Shown one piece after another: positions 7,691 to 16,444 of a stretch of DNA of 50,751 bases (the stretch's first letter is position 1; each line of letters begins with the position of its first letter). Source of the stretch: Streptomyces sp. NRRL S-337 (GTDB lineage Bacteria > Actinomycetota > Actinomycetes > Streptomycetales > Streptomycetaceae). Below the pieces are notes generated by a model. The model was not told the origin of the DNA and ran no database searches. It saw only the letters and a list, made by a program, of their open reading frames with translations. Both the position numbers and the translations under genes were made by a program. The DNA lies in the NCBI RefSeq assembly GCF_000720175.1, contig NZ_JOIX01000052.1:1-50751 (forward strand). The letters run 5' to 3'.

Positions 7691-9106
7691 TCAGGGCGCG
7701 CTGCGCGGCAGGGTGACGGTGACCTCCAGCCCGTGCGGCGGGTGTGGGGCGTAGGCGATGGTGGCGCCGCCCGCGGCGAGCAGGGCGCGGGTGATCGACA
7801 GGCCGAGCCCGGAGCCGGAGACGTTCTGGTGGCGGCTGCTGCGCCAGAAGCGGTCACCGATCCGCGCCAGTTCGTCCTCGGTCAGCCCGGGCCCGCGGTC
7901 CGCCACGGTGATCCGCACCTGCGCGCCGTCCGGCGCCACCCGTACGGTCACGGGTCGGCCGGCCGGGGTGAACTTGAGGGCGTTGTCGACGACCGCGTCC
8001 AGGGCGCTGGAGAGGGCGACCGGGTCGGCCCAGCCGGTGACCGCGGGCTGGCCCTCGTAGGTCAGCCGGACGCCCTTGTCGTCGGCCATCGGGCGCCAGG
8101 AGTCGACGCGTTCGGCGGCCAGCGCGGCCACGTCGGTGAGCTGGAGGTCGGCGGCGGTGTGCTCGGCGAGCGCGAGGCCCAGCAGATCGTCCAGGACCCG
8201 GGCCAGCCGCTTGCCCTCGGTGCGCACCGAGGCGATCTCCTCGTTGCCTTCGGGGAGTTCGAGGGCCAGCAGCTCGATCCGCAGCAGCAGCGCGGCCAGC
8301 GGGTTGCGCAGCTGGTGGGAGGCGTCGGCGACGAAGGCGCGCTGCTGTTCCAGCACCTCCTCGACGTGGTCGGCCATCTCGTTGAAGGAGCGGGCCAGCC
8401 GGCGCAGTTCGGGTGGTCCGGCGGTGGCGGCGACCCGGGACTTCATCCGGCCGGTGGCGATGTCGTGACTGGCCGCGTCCAGGACCCGTACGGGCCGCAG
8501 CACCCAGCCGGTGAGCCGGAAGGCCGCGCCGACGGCGACGAGCATCGCCGCGCACTCGCCGGCCGCGATCAGCAGCCAGCCGTGCAGGATCCGCGCGCGC
8601 ATCTGCCCGGTGGGCGAATCGGTCATGACCACCGCGACCACGTCGCCGTCGCGGATCACCGGCGAGGCGACCGGGATGCGGCCGTCGTCGTCCCACGGCC
8701 AGATCTGGTGCGGGTCATGGCTGCGGCGGCCGGCCAGCGCCTCGCTGAAGGCCCGGGCGCCCTCCCCGTCGCGGGGCACCGGCATGTCCCGCGGGGCGGC
8801 GGCCATCGGGGAGCGGTCGCGGTAGAAGACGCCGGCCCGGATCCCGTACAGGCCGTAGTAGCGCGCCAGCTCCGAGCGGAGGGTGGCGCGCCGCTCGTCC
8901 TCCTCGGGTGTCTTGTCCTTGGGGTCGGCAGCGGGGCGGGCGGTGACGAACTGGGCGAGCGAGGCGAACCGGGCGGCGTCGTCGATCCGGTCGACGACCA
9001 CCTTCTGCTGCTCCACGCCGGCGGTGATGACGCCGAGCGGGAGGCCGAGCGCGAGCAGCACACCGGCCATCAGGACGATGAGGAGCGGAAGGAGTCGGGT
9101 GCGCAC
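7691..9106 (-). CDS. gluK: Sensor histidine kinase, probable GluK
   Basis: A 471-residue membrane kinase. A transmembrane segment at ~5-29, an extracytoplasmic sensor region (~30-172), a second transmembrane segment (~174-197) and a HAMP domain are followed by the HisKA box ASHQLRNPLAALLLR with the phosphorylated His at 264. The ATPase domain has DNALKF, DRGPGL and GSGLGLSI. It lies 16 bases downstream of the response regulator. In S. coelicolor the pair gluR-gluK, divergent from gluABCD, senses glutamate and controls that transporter; position and domain layout match, so the symbol is by synteny. The start is a GTG at 9106. Confidence 0.88.
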   Translation of the reverse strand: MRTRLLPLLIVLMAGVLLALGLPLGVITAGVEQQKVVVDRIDDAARFASLAQFVTARPAADPKDKTPEEDERRATLRSELARYYGLYGIRAGVFYRDRSPMAAAPRDMPVPRDGEGARAFSEALAGRRSHDPHQIWPWDDDGRIPVASPVIRDGDVVAVVMTDSPTGQMRARILHGWLLIAAGECAAMLVAVGAAFRLTGWVLRPVRVLDAASHDIATGRMKSRVAATAGPPELRRLARSFNEMADHVEEVLEQQRAFVADASHQLRNPLAALLLRIELLALELPEGNEEIASVRTEGKRLARVLDDLLGLALAEHTAADLQLTDVAALAAERVDSWRPMADDKGVRLTYEGQPAVTGWADPVALSSALDAVVDNALKFTPAGRPVTVRVAPDGAQVRITVADRGPGLTEDELARIGDRFWRSSRHQNVSGSGLGLSITRALLAAGGATIAYAPHPPHGLEVTVTLPRSAP

Positions 9107-9122
9107 GTGCCCGCGGCGGCCT

Positions 9123-9851
9123 TCAGGGAGCCTGGGCGGCCGGGGCGGCCGGCACGACCAGGCGGTAGCCGACGCCGCGTACGGTCTCGATCAGGGCAGG
9201 CATGCGCAGTTTGGCGCGGAGCGAGGCGATGTGCACCTCCAGGGTCCGGCCGGTGCCCTCCCAACTCGTCCGCCACACCTCGCTGATGATCTGCTCCCGG
9301 CGGAAGACCACCCCGGGCCGCTGGGCGAGCAGAGCCAGCAGATCGAACTCCTTGCGGGTCAGCGGCACCGCGGCGCCGTCCACGGACACCTGGCGGGTGG
9401 AGAGTTCGACGGTGACCGCGCCGAGCCGCAGCGGCGCCTCGGGCGCGCCCTCCTCGGCCGGCTGCTCCGTGCCGCCGGCCGGCACCGCGTTGCGCCGGCT
9501 GACGGCGTGGATACGGGCCAGCAGCTCACCGGTGTCGTACGGCTTGACCACGTAGTCGTCCGCGCCCAGGTTGAGGCCGTGTATGCGCGAGCGCACGTCG
9601 GAGCGCGCGGTGACCATGATGACCGGGGTGGCGCTGATCTTGCGGATCCGGCCGCACACCTCGAAGCCGTCCTGGTCGGGCAGCCCGAGGTCGAGCAGCA
9701 CCACCGCGAACGGCTCGGCGGCGTCGGGCAGCAGGGCCTTGAGCGCCTCCTCACCGCTGCGCGCGTGGACGACGGACAGGCCGTGCTTGGCGAGCACGGC
9801 GGCCAGCGCCGCGGCGACGTGATCGTCGTCCTCGACCAGCAGCAGTCTCAT
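9123..9851 (-). CDS. gluR: OmpR-family response regulator, probable GluR
   Basis: A 242-residue regulator. The receiver domain has the acidic pair after MRLLLVEDDD, the phosphorylated D54 in VLLDLGLPDQDG, Thr in MVTARS and Lys103. The C-terminal winged helix (~140-232) contains LTRKEFDLLALLAQRPG and LEVHIASLRAKL. The ATG at 9851 has a strong AAGGAGG site four bases upstream; an ATG at 9893 is in frame but lacks support. It diverges from gluA across 299 bases, where its targets are expected. In S. coelicolor GluR activates gluABCD in response to glutamate; assignment here is by gene order. Confidence 0.88.
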   Translation of the reverse strand: MRLLLVEDDDHVAAALAAVLAKHGLSVVHARSGEEALKALLPDAAEPFAVVLLDLGLPDQDGFEVCGRIRKISATPVIMVTARSDVRSRIHGLNLGADDYVVKPYDTGELLARIHAVSRRNAVPAGGTEQPAEEGAPEAPLRLGAVTVELSTRQVSVDGAAVPLTRKEFDLLALLAQRPGVVFRREQIISEVWRTSWEGTGRTLEVHIASLRAKLRMPALIETVRGVGYRLVVPAAPAAQAP

Positions 9852-10088
9852 CGGGCCTCCTTCCCGGGTGCGTACGGACAGGCCACAGGGCATCTACGGC
9901 GATGGCGGGTGCGCGCGTCAAGAGGAGGCCACCTCCCGGCCGCCATCCGTTACCCAGCCGGTACGCCGCCGGCACCGCGCCACGGCAAACCCGGCCCCCG
10001 GCCGGCTCTCCCCTCCCCTGCCCGCCCGCCTCACCCTGAGTGTCCCGCTGCGACCGGATCGTTATGCTCAAGTTCCCCTCAGATGTAA

Positions 10089-10110
10089 TGACGCTGGTCG
10101 CGGGGCGTCA
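10089..10110. promoter_or_regulatory. Inverted repeat upstream of gluA
   Basis: TGACGC (10089-10094) and GCGTCA (10105-10110) form an inverted repeat with a 10-base spacer, 41 bases before the gluA start. A TAnnnT-type -10 candidate, TATGCT, lies at 10063-10068, which would place the repeat in the early transcript or downstream promoter. It could be an operator or a small leader hairpin. The rest of 9852-10088 shows only a loose direct repeat (CCGTTACC at 9947, CCGGTACG at 9958) as a GluR-site candidate. Confidence 0.4.
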
Positions 10111-10150
10111 CTAGGGTCCTCCCAACCGAGGAGGACGGAGCTGTACGCCG

Positions 10151-10936
10151 ATGAGTGAAGTATCGGTGACCAAGAACGCCGAGGGTTCCCCGCCGGCGGG
10201 TGACCAGCTGGTCGTGCTGGACAACGTGAACAAGCACTTCGGCGCGCTGCACGTGCTCCAGGACATCGACCTGACGATCAACCGGGGCGAGGTCGTCGTC
10301 GTGATCGGGCCCTCGGGCTCCGGCAAGTCGACGCTCTGCCGCACGATCAACCGCCTGGAGACCATCGACTCCGGCAGCATCACCATCGACGGCAAGCCGC
10401 TGCCGCAGGAGGGCCGCGAACTGGCCCGGCTCCGCGCGGACGTGGGCATGGTCTTCCAGTCGTTCAACCTCTTCGCACACAAGACGGTGCTGGAGAACGT
10501 GATGCTGGGCCAGACCAAGGTCCGCAAAACGGACAAGGCGGCGGCCGAGCAGAAGGCCCGCGCCCTGCTGGACCGGGTCGGTGTCGGCACCCAGGCGGAC
10601 AAGTACCCCGCACAGCTCTCCGGCGGGCAGCAGCAGCGGGTGGCGATCGCCCGCGCGCTGGCCATGGACCCGAAGGTGATGCTGTTCGACGAGCCGACCT
10701 CCGCGCTGGACCCGGAGATGATCAACGAGGTGCTGGACGTGATGCAGCAGCTCGCCCGGGACGGCATGACGATGGTCGTGGTCACCCATGAGATGGGTTT
10801 CGCGCGCTCCGCGGCGAACCGTGTGGTCTTCATGGCGGACGGCCGCATCATCGAAGAGGCCGAGCCGAACCAGTTCTTCAACAACCCGCGCAGCGACCGC
10901 GCCAAGGACTTCCTGTCGAAGATCCTCCACCACTGA
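10151..10936 (+). CDS. gluA: Glutamate ABC transporter ATP-binding protein GluA
   Basis: A 261-residue ATPase of the polar amino-acid uptake family. Walker A is GPSGSGKST (~53-61), the signature is LSGGQQQR and Walker B is [14 protein letters not shown], followed by the switch His in VVVTHEMGF. It energises import with the permeases GluC and GluD and the lipoprotein GluB. It is first in a four-gene operon ending at the hairpin at 13779. The first 20 residues are an extension before the conserved [10 protein letters not shown]. The start ATG follows a GGAGGACGGAG purine stretch. Confidence 0.96.
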   Translation: MSEVSVTKNAEGSPPAGDQLVVLDNVNKHFGALHVLQDIDLTINRGEVVVVIGPSGSGKSTLCRTINRLETIDSGSITIDGKPLPQEGRELARLRADVGMVFQSFNLFAHKTVLENVMLGQTKVRKTDKAAAEQKARALLDRVGVGTQADKYPAQLSGGQQQRVAIARALAMDPKVMLFDEPTSALDPEMINEVLDVMQQLARDGMTMVVVTHEMGFARSAANRVVFMADGRIIEEAEPNQFFNNPRSDRAKDFLSKILHH

Positions 10937-10992
10937 GGCCGCAGTTGGGCCACCATCATTGCCAACACTTGCTGAACCAAAGGATGTTCACC

Positions 10993-11904
10993 ATGAGGAT
11001 GCTCAAGACGGCTGCGGCCGGTGCGGTGGTGCTCGCGCTGGCGGCCACGGCGACCGCCTGCGGCGGCGAGTCGGGAACGGCCGGCGACAAGCCGGCCGGC
11101 GGTGAGGTCTACAGCGGCACGTACAAGGTCGCCAAGGACGTCAAGGTCAACTCGGCGGTGCTGAAGAAGGCCCAGCAGAAGGGCCAGATCGTCATCGGCG
11201 TCAAGGCCGACCAGCCGTTCCTGGGCTACCAGGACCCCTCGTCGGGCAAGTACTCCGGCTTCGACATCGAGATCGCCAAGATGGTCGCGGCCGACCTGGG
11301 CTTCTCGGAGAAGCAGATCAAGTTCAGCACGGTCGACTCCAACGTCCGTGAGACCAAGATCTCCGGGCACGACGTCGACTACTACGTCGGCACCTACACG
11401 ATCAACGACGAGCGCAAGAAGCAGGTCGGCTTCGCGGGCCCGTACTACACCGCGGGTGCGGACCTCCTGGTGCGCAAGGACGAGAAGGGCATCACCGGCC
11501 CGGACACGCTCCGCGGCAAGACGGTCTGTTCGATCACCGGCTCCACGCCGCTCCAGGAGATCAAGAAGGTCAAGTACGGCGCCAAGACCATCGAGCTGGG
11601 CAAGTACTCGGACTGCGTGAAGAAGCTGATCGACGGCGACGTCGACGCGGTCACCACCGACGACGCGATCCTCAAGGGCTACGCGGCCCAGCGCCCGCAG
11701 AAGCTCCGCGTGGTGAACAAGCCGTTCACCAAGGAGCCCTACGGCGTCGGCATGGACAAGAACGACAAGGCCCTGCGCGACGCGATCACCAAGGCGCTGG
11801 AGAACCACATCAGCAACGGCGACTACAAGAAGGCTTACCAGGGCACCCTCGGCAAGTCCGGGTCGGCCTACGTCGCCCCGCAGACGCCGCTGCCGCGGTA
11901 CTGA
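10993..11904 (+). CDS. gluB: Glutamate-binding lipoprotein GluB
   Basis: A 303-residue extracellular solute-binding protein. The N-terminus MRMLKTAAAGAVVLALAATA is a signal peptide ending in a lipobox-like ATAC, so the Cys would be lipidated and the protein tethered outside. The mature part has the family 3 binding-protein pattern: GQIVIGVKADQPFLGY, GFDIEIAKMVAADLG and GPYYTAGADLLV. Two further Cys (VCSITG and SDCVKK) may form a disulfide. ATG 10993 is preferred over 10984 because AAAGGA lies eight bases upstream. It follows gluA by 56 bases. Confidence 0.95.
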   Translation: MRMLKTAAAGAVVLALAATATACGGESGTAGDKPAGGEVYSGTYKVAKDVKVNSAVLKKAQQKGQIVIGVKADQPFLGYQDPSSGKYSGFDIEIAKMVAADLGFSEKQIKFSTVDSNVRETKISGHDVDYYVGTYTINDERKKQVGFAGPYYTAGADLLVRKDEKGITGPDTLRGKTVCSITGSTPLQEIKKVKYGAKTIELGKYSDCVKKLIDGDVDAVTTDDAILKGYAAQRPQKLRVVNKPFTKEPYGVGMDKNDKALRDAITKALENHISNGDYKKAYQGTLGKSGSAYVAPQTPLPRY

Positions 11905-12034
11905 GGCGCCGGACCGCTCCTCCTGACCGCGCCGCCCCGTACGCCCGCCGTGGCCGGGTGTGCGGGGCGCGCTGTCTTCACCCCGTCTCTCCCTTCCCCG
12001 CCGTCGACCCGATGACCGCTACCGCGGAGACCCC

Positions 12035-12682
12035 ATGAACGTACTCCTCGATCATCTGCCCGAGTTCCGGGACGGGTTCCTCGGAACCCTGGCGATCACC
12101 GCGGCGAGCGCGGTGATCGCCCTGGTGCTCGGCGTCCTCATAGCCGGATTCCGGGTCTCTCCGATCCCGCCGCTGCGCGCGTTCGGAACGGCCTGGGTCA
12201 CGCTGCTGCGCAACACCCCGCTGACGCTGCTCTTCCTCATCGCGATGTTCGTCGTGCCCCAGGTGCTCTTCAAGGGACTGAGCCCCTTCGTGCTGGCCAT
12301 GCTGGCGCTGGGCTTCTACACCTCCTCGTTCGTGTGCGAAGCGGTGCGCTCCGGCATCAACACCGTGCCGCTGGGGCAGGCGGAGGCCGCGCGCAGCCTC
12401 GGGATGACGTTCTCGCAGACCCTTCGCCTGATCGTCCTGCCGCAGGCCACCCGCACCGTGCTGCCGCCGCTGAGCAGCATCTTCATCGCCCTCACGAAGA
12501 ACTCCGCCATCGCGGGTGCGTTCAGCGTCACCGAGCTGTTCGGCTTCGCCAAGCTGCTCAGCGACCAGGGGTACGCGATCGCCTGGATCTTCCTGTGGGT
12601 CGCTCTCGCCTACCTCGTCATCACCTTCGCCATCAGCGGTGCCTTCCGGCTGCTGGAGCGCCGGATGGGGGTCGCGCGGTGA
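12035..12682 (+). CDS. gluC: Glutamate ABC transporter permease GluC
   Basis: A 215-residue inner-membrane permease with about five transmembrane helices. The coupling motif EAARSLGMTFSQTLRLIVLP matches the EAA loop that contacts GluA. The ATG at 12035 has GGAG six bases upstream. It pairs with GluD to form the translocation channel. Next to it, 12683-12809 holds no gene but a conserved-looking hairpin. Confidence 0.95.
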   Translation: MNVLLDHLPEFRDGFLGTLAITAASAVIALVLGVLIAGFRVSPIPPLRAFGTAWVTLLRNTPLTLLFLIAMFVVPQVLFKGLSPFVLAMLALGFYTSSFVCEAVRSGINTVPLGQAEAARSLGMTFSQTLRLIVLPQATRTVLPPLSSIFIALTKNSAIAGAFSVTELFGFAKLLSDQGYAIAWIFLWVALAYLVITFAISGAFRLLERRMGVAR

Positions 12683-12711
12683 ACGGACGCGACATGAGGG
12701 TCCCCCCGGCC

Positions 12712-12741
12712 GACATCCCCCAGCTACCGCTGGGAGGTGTC
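12712..12741. repeat. Intercistronic palindrome between gluC and gluD
   Basis: A 13-base arm (12712-12724) pairs with 12729-12741 around a TACC loop, with one G-T pair and one mismatch. Its core, CCCAGCTACCGCTGGG, resembles a short palindrome I remember as frequent between Streptomyces genes, so it may be a dispersed REP-like element. The CCCCATGGGG at 12741-12750 is a second small palindrome beside it. In a polycistronic RNA it could stabilise the upstream part. Confidence 0.6.
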
Positions 12742-12809
12742 CCCATGGGGAGGAAGAGCACGATGTGGGTGCCACGCGCCAGCGGGGCGGAACGAAGTGA
12801 GGTAACGGC

Positions 12810-13742
12810 ATGAGTGGGGCCAGCGTTCTCTACGACGTCCCCGGGCCGAAGGCGAAGGTGCGCAACCGCGTCTACACCGTCCTCGGTGGGCTCGTGGTAC
12901 TCGCCCTGATCGGGTTCGTCGTGATGCGGCTCAACGCGACGGGCCAGTTCGAGCCCGAGCGGTGGGACATCTTCAACAACGCGGGGGTGCGCACCAACAT
13001 CCGCAACGGCCTGCTGACGACCCTTGAGGTCTTCGCGGTCGCCGCGGTGCTCTCCCTGCTCCTCGGCATCCTGCTGGCGGTCGCACGGCTGTCGGACCAC
13101 AAGCCCGTGCGCTGGCTGGCGACCGGGTTCATCGAACTCTTCCGCGCCGTCCCGCTGCTGATCACCATCTACGTGATCTGGGTCCTGCTGCTCACCAACC
13201 GCGACGCGCTCGGCCTCTCCGGCGACCAGCCGCAGTTCTGGGCCCTGGTCATCGGACTGACGGTCTACAACGGCTCGGTCCAGGCCGAGGTGCTGCGGGC
13301 CGGCATCAACTCCGTGCCCAAGGGCCAGAGTGAGGCGGCCTACGCCCTGGGCATGAGCAAGACCCAGGTCATGACGACCGTGCTGATCCCGCAGGCCGTC
13401 CGCGCGATGCTGCCGACGATCATCAGCCAGCTCGTGGTGACGCTGAAGGACACCTCCCTCGGCTACATCATCACGTTCGAGGAACTGCTCTACACCGCCC
13501 GCCTGATGAGCACCAACATCCTCGTCAACGGCGAGGACACCTACGTCCCGTTCATCATCGTCACCGGCTCCCTCTACGTCGCGATGTGCCTGGCGCTGTC
13601 CGCCCTCGCCAACTGGATCGAGCGGCGCGGCCGGCGGGCGAAGACCGGGATCGGTGTGGCGGCGGCCGGCGAGCCGGTGACCGCCACCGACGCCCTGGAG
13701 CCCGCGGCTCCGGCCGACGTCCCGGCGGACGCGAAGGACTGA
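12810..13742 (+). CDS. gluD: Glutamate ABC transporter permease GluD
   Basis: A 310-residue permease: a cytoplasmic N-terminus, a transmembrane helix at ~25-45, a periplasmic loop and then the conserved permease core with the coupling loop EAAYALGMSKTQVMTTVLIP. The C-terminal ~35 residues are an Ala/Pro-rich cytoplasmic tail. The start ATG follows GAGGTAACGGC. It is the last gene of the glu operon, followed after 36 bases by a 12-bp stem. Confidence 0.95.
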   Translation: MSGASVLYDVPGPKAKVRNRVYTVLGGLVVLALIGFVVMRLNATGQFEPERWDIFNNAGVRTNIRNGLLTTLEVFAVAAVLSLLLGILLAVARLSDHKPVRWLATGFIELFRAVPLLITIYVIWVLLLTNRDALGLSGDQPQFWALVIGLTVYNGSVQAEVLRAGINSVPKGQSEAAYALGMSKTQVMTTVLIPQAVRAMLPTIISQLVVTLKDTSLGYIITFEELLYTARLMSTNILVNGEDTYVPFIIVTGSLYVAMCLALSALANWIERRGRRAKTGIGVAAAGEPVTATDALEPAAPADVPADAKD

Positions 13743-13778
13743 CGGTACGACGGCCCGCGCGGCCGGTACGGAACCGTC

Positions 13779-13810
13779 CGGAGGCGGTGGCAACGGCGCC
13801 ACCGCCTCCG
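13779..13810 (+). terminator. Hairpin terminator of gluABCD
   Basis: A perfect 12-bp stem (13779-13790 with 13799-13810) around an eight-base loop lies 36 bases after the gluD stop. No T-run follows. Confidence 0.75.
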
Positions 13811-13924
13811 TCACTTGACGCGAGCGGCCGCAGTGGGTTGCATACGCTGTGTGATCACGCACCGGGCTCCAACTGCCAGTCCCCGCATGTCCCGTACGTA
13901 CCGGCGGCCCTGGGGAGCAGCGCC

Positions 13925-16126
13925 GTGGACCCGGTGATCGTCGCCGGGGGCGGCCCGGTCGGCCTCTCCCTCGCGCTCGCCCTCGCCCGGCTCGGCGTCC
14001 CCTCCATCGTCCTCGACGAGACCTCCGGCCAGGAGGACACCCGGCCCGCCCGCACCGCCGTCCTCCGCGAGGACACCGCGGCGTTCGTCGGCCGGCTCGG
14101 CTGCGCCGCGACCCTGGAGTCCGCCGGCACCCGCTGGACGGCCTGGCGGATCATGCGCCGCCGGCGCCTGGTCGAACGCGTCGCCTTCGCCCCGCACACC
14201 GCCGACGACGCGGCCGGGCCCGCCGCCACCTCCCCGGTGCACCTCCCCCAGCACGCCCTCACCCGCGCGCTGCGCGCCGCGCTGGAACGCGAGAAGCTCG
14301 CCGAGGTCGTCACCGACAGCCGGCTGACCGACCTCGAACAGGACGAGCACGGCATCAGCGCCCACACCCGCGGCCCCAAGGGGACGTGGTGGCGCGGGAG
14401 TTACCTCATCGGCTGCGACGGCCCCCGGTCGACCGTGCGCAAGCTGCTGGACATCCGCTTCCCCGGCCGTACGGCCGTCGAGCGGCATGCGGTGGCCGCG
14501 CTGCGCTGCGAACTCCCCTGGCCCGGCGAGGCCCTGCTGCACCGCTCACCGCCCCGGCAGGGCGGGACACCGGGCAGCGAGGTCTCCGCCCGTCCGCTGG
14601 CCGACGGCGTCTGGCGGCTGGACTGGCTGCTGCCCCCTGGCCGCGAACTGGTCACCCCGGACGCCCTGGTCGCCCGGATCCGCGACTCGCTGGCCGGCTG
14701 GACCACCGAGTACCCGGTCGAGGCCGGCGACGTCGTCGCGGGCTCCGGCGTGGACGGGGGCGGCGCCCGGGGTTCCGGCCACGGCCGGCTGGTCCCCCCG
14801 TACGAACTCCTCGACACCGGCGTGCACACCGTCCACCACCGGCTGGCCCGCTGCTGGCGGCAGGGCCGCGCCTTCCTCGCCGGGGACGCCGCACACCTGC
14901 TGGGCGCGCTCGGCACCCAGGGGCTGGACGAGGGGCTGCGGGACGCCGAGAACCTCGCCTGGAAGCTGGGACTGGCCTGGCACCACGGCGCCACCGAGAC
15001 CCTGCTCGACAGCTACCAGGCCGAGCGGCGGGGCGCGGTCGCGGCCCGGCTGCGCGCCGCCGACCAGGCGCTGCCGCTGCTGCGGGACGGCCGCTCGGCC
15101 CGCTGGCGCACCGTCCTGCCCGGCGCCGCGCGCGGCCGCAGCACCCTGCTGACCGACGGCCACCTGGGCCGCGGCCCGCTGGGCGCCCCACCGGTGTACG
15201 CCCGCACGCCGCTGGCACCGCCCGCCGCGCACACCGGCGGACCGCTCGTCGAGACGCCGCCGGGAGCACCGGTGACGGACGTACCGGTGACCGCGCCGGA
15301 CGGTTCGGTGGTCCGGCTGCGCACCCGCCTCGGGCGCGGGCTGCTGGTGGTACTGGTGGCGCCCGGCACCACCGTCTGGGACCGCCGGCACTGGCAGTCG
15401 GCGGGCCTCATGCCCCGGCTGAGCAGCGCCGCCGCGGCGCTCCCGATGCCCGCCGAGGTCCTGGTCACCGAGTCCTACCCGGGCGCCGCCGCCCACACCG
15501 TCCTCCTCGTACGCCCCGACGGCCACCTGGTCACCGCCCTCGCCCCCGGCATCCGCCCGTCCGAACTCCACGCCTGCGCGGAGGCGGTCCGGGGCGGCAC
15601 ACCTGACGACGCCTCGGGGGTCGCGGGGGCTTATGGGCGAGTGAGGGCTGGGGGCTCGGGGAGTGCCTTGGGGAGTGCGGGAGTTTCGGGGGGCTCTGGG
15701 GCTTCTGTGGGTTCTGTGGGTGTGCAGAGGGTGGGGGATGTTGAGGGGGTGGTTGGTGGTGCCGATGCGGGGGGCGGTTCCGGGGGTGGTTCCGCAGACG
15801 GTTCCGGGGGTCGGGAGGGTGCCGGCGCGGGGGATGGTGCCGGCGCGGGGGGTGGTGCCCGTGCGGGGGATGGTGCCGGCGCTGGGGATGGTGGCCGGGG
15901 AGGTCCCCAGGCTGGGGAGGGTTCCGGCGCCGGCAAGGGTGTGCGGGCCGCGGAGGAGTACTGGAGCGAGGACGGAGGGGCAGGCGCGGACGGGAGCGGA
16001 GGCGAGCCGGGTTCCGGCGCCAGCGCCGGAACCGATCCGAGAACCCACCCCGGAACCGACCCTGGAACTGACCTGGGAACGAGCGCCGGAGGGGACCCCG
16101 GAACGAGCCCCGGGGTGGATACCTGA
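13925..16126 (+). CDS. FAD-dependent aromatic monooxygenase with a repetitive C-terminal tail
   Basis: A 733-residue protein. The FAD-binding motif VIVAGGGPVGLSLALALARLG is at residues ~4-24, the DG motif is IGCDGPRSTVRK, and the second FAD motif FLAGDAAHLLGALGTQGLDE lies near residue 320. This is the PheA/TfdB-type hydroxylase family, with a thioredoxin-like C-terminal region (~430-555). From about residue 562 (base ~15610) the protein becomes Gly, Ala, Ser and Asp only, encoded by 18-bp and 12-bp repeats with weaker codon bias, and this ~170-residue tail probably is not part of the catalytic protein. The GTG at 13925 has GGGGAG seven bases upstream. Substrate unknown. Confidence 0.85.
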   Translation: MDPVIVAGGGPVGLSLALALARLGVPSIVLDETSGQEDTRPARTAVLREDTAAFVGRLGCAATLESAGTRWTAWRIMRRRRLVERVAFAPHTADDAAGPAATSPVHLPQHALTRALRAALEREKLAEVVTDSRLTDLEQDEHGISAHTRGPKGTWWRGSYLIGCDGPRSTVRKLLDIRFPGRTAVERHAVAALRCELPWPGEALLHRSPPRQGGTPGSEVSARPLADGVWRLDWLLPPGRELVTPDALVARIRDSLAGWTTEYPVEAGDVVAGSGVDGGGARGSGHGRLVPPYELLDTGVHTVHHRLARCWRQGRAFLAGDAAHLLGALGTQGLDEGLRDAENLAWKLGLAWHHGATETLLDSYQAERRGAVAARLRAADQALPLLRDGRSARWRTVLPGAARGRSTLLTDGHLGRGPLGAPPVYARTPLAPPAAHTGGPLVETPPGAPVTDVPVTAPDGSVVRLRTRLGRGLLVVLVAPGTTVWDRRHWQSAGLMPRLSSAAAALPMPAEVLVTESYPGAAAHTVLLVRPDGHLVTALAPGIRPSELHACAEAVRGGTPDDASGVAGAYGRVRAGGSGSALGSAGVSGGSGASVGSVGVQRVGDVEGVVGGADAGGGSGGGSADGSGGREGAGAGDGAGAGGGARAGDGAGAGDGGRGGPQAGEGSGAGKGVRAAEEYWSEDGGAGADGSGGEPGSGASAGTDPRTHPGTDPGTDLGTSAGGDPGTSPGVDT
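15818..15889 (+). repeat. 18-bp tandem repeat in the monooxygenase tail, four units
   Basis: Units start at 15818, 15836, 15854 and 15872, with a degenerate fifth. Consensus GGTGCCGGCGCGGGGGAT reads Gly-Ala-Gly-Ala-Gly-Asp in frame. The preceding ~150 bases are also G-rich and weakly periodic. Confidence 0.85.
16028..16123 (+). repeat. 12-bp tandem repeat ending at the monooxygenase stop, eight units
   Basis: Units start every 12 bases from 16028 to 16112 (consensus GGAACCGACCCC), encoding Gly-Thr-Asp-Pro variants. The last unit ends at 16123 and the TGA stop is 16124-16126, so the array runs exactly to the end of the gene. Confidence 0.85.
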
Positions 16127-16195
16127 GCGGGCGCCCGAGGGAGCCGCAGACTGAGCACCGACGCAAGGACCCACCCCAGTCTTCCGGTGGACCCG

Positions 16196-16351
16196 CCAGT
16201 CGACCAGACCAGCTGGCCCGTCCAGCTGGTCCGTCCAGCTGGTCCGTCGAGCTGGCCCGCCCAGTTGGTCCGCCCAGCCGACTCGGCCATGTGATCGCGC
16301 AGTCGACTCGATGCGGTTGACTCGTGCAGTTCACTCGTGCAGTTGACCCGT
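16196..16351. repeat. 13-bp non-coding tandem array, twelve units
   Basis: Starting at 16196, every 13 bases gives a copy of a unit near CCAGTTGGTCCGT, drifting to GCAGTTGACTCGT in the last units; a possible weak thirteenth copy precedes at 16183. The period is not a multiple of three and no gene reads through, so it is non-coding. Two neighbouring units (16222, 16235) are identical, which suggests recent duplication. It fills most of the 417-base interval between the monooxygenase stop and the cysteine dioxygenase gene and may lie in that gene's promoter region. Confidence 0.85.
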
Positions 16352-16444
16352 TCCGAACCAGCGTGTTTCACTCCGAGAGTGACTGACCACAGCTCGCGAT
16401 TCTGGCGGAGGGTCCATCTGGACCTGGTCCGCTATGCGGGCTGC

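Noticed and set aside
16183..16351. The 13-bp array as a CRISPR
   Set aside because: Units are contiguous with no spacers and drift gradually; no cas gene is present.
15531..16371. Leftward Pro-rich open frames opposite the monooxygenase tail
   Set aside because: They are translations of the same repeats in other frames with no start signal; not genes.
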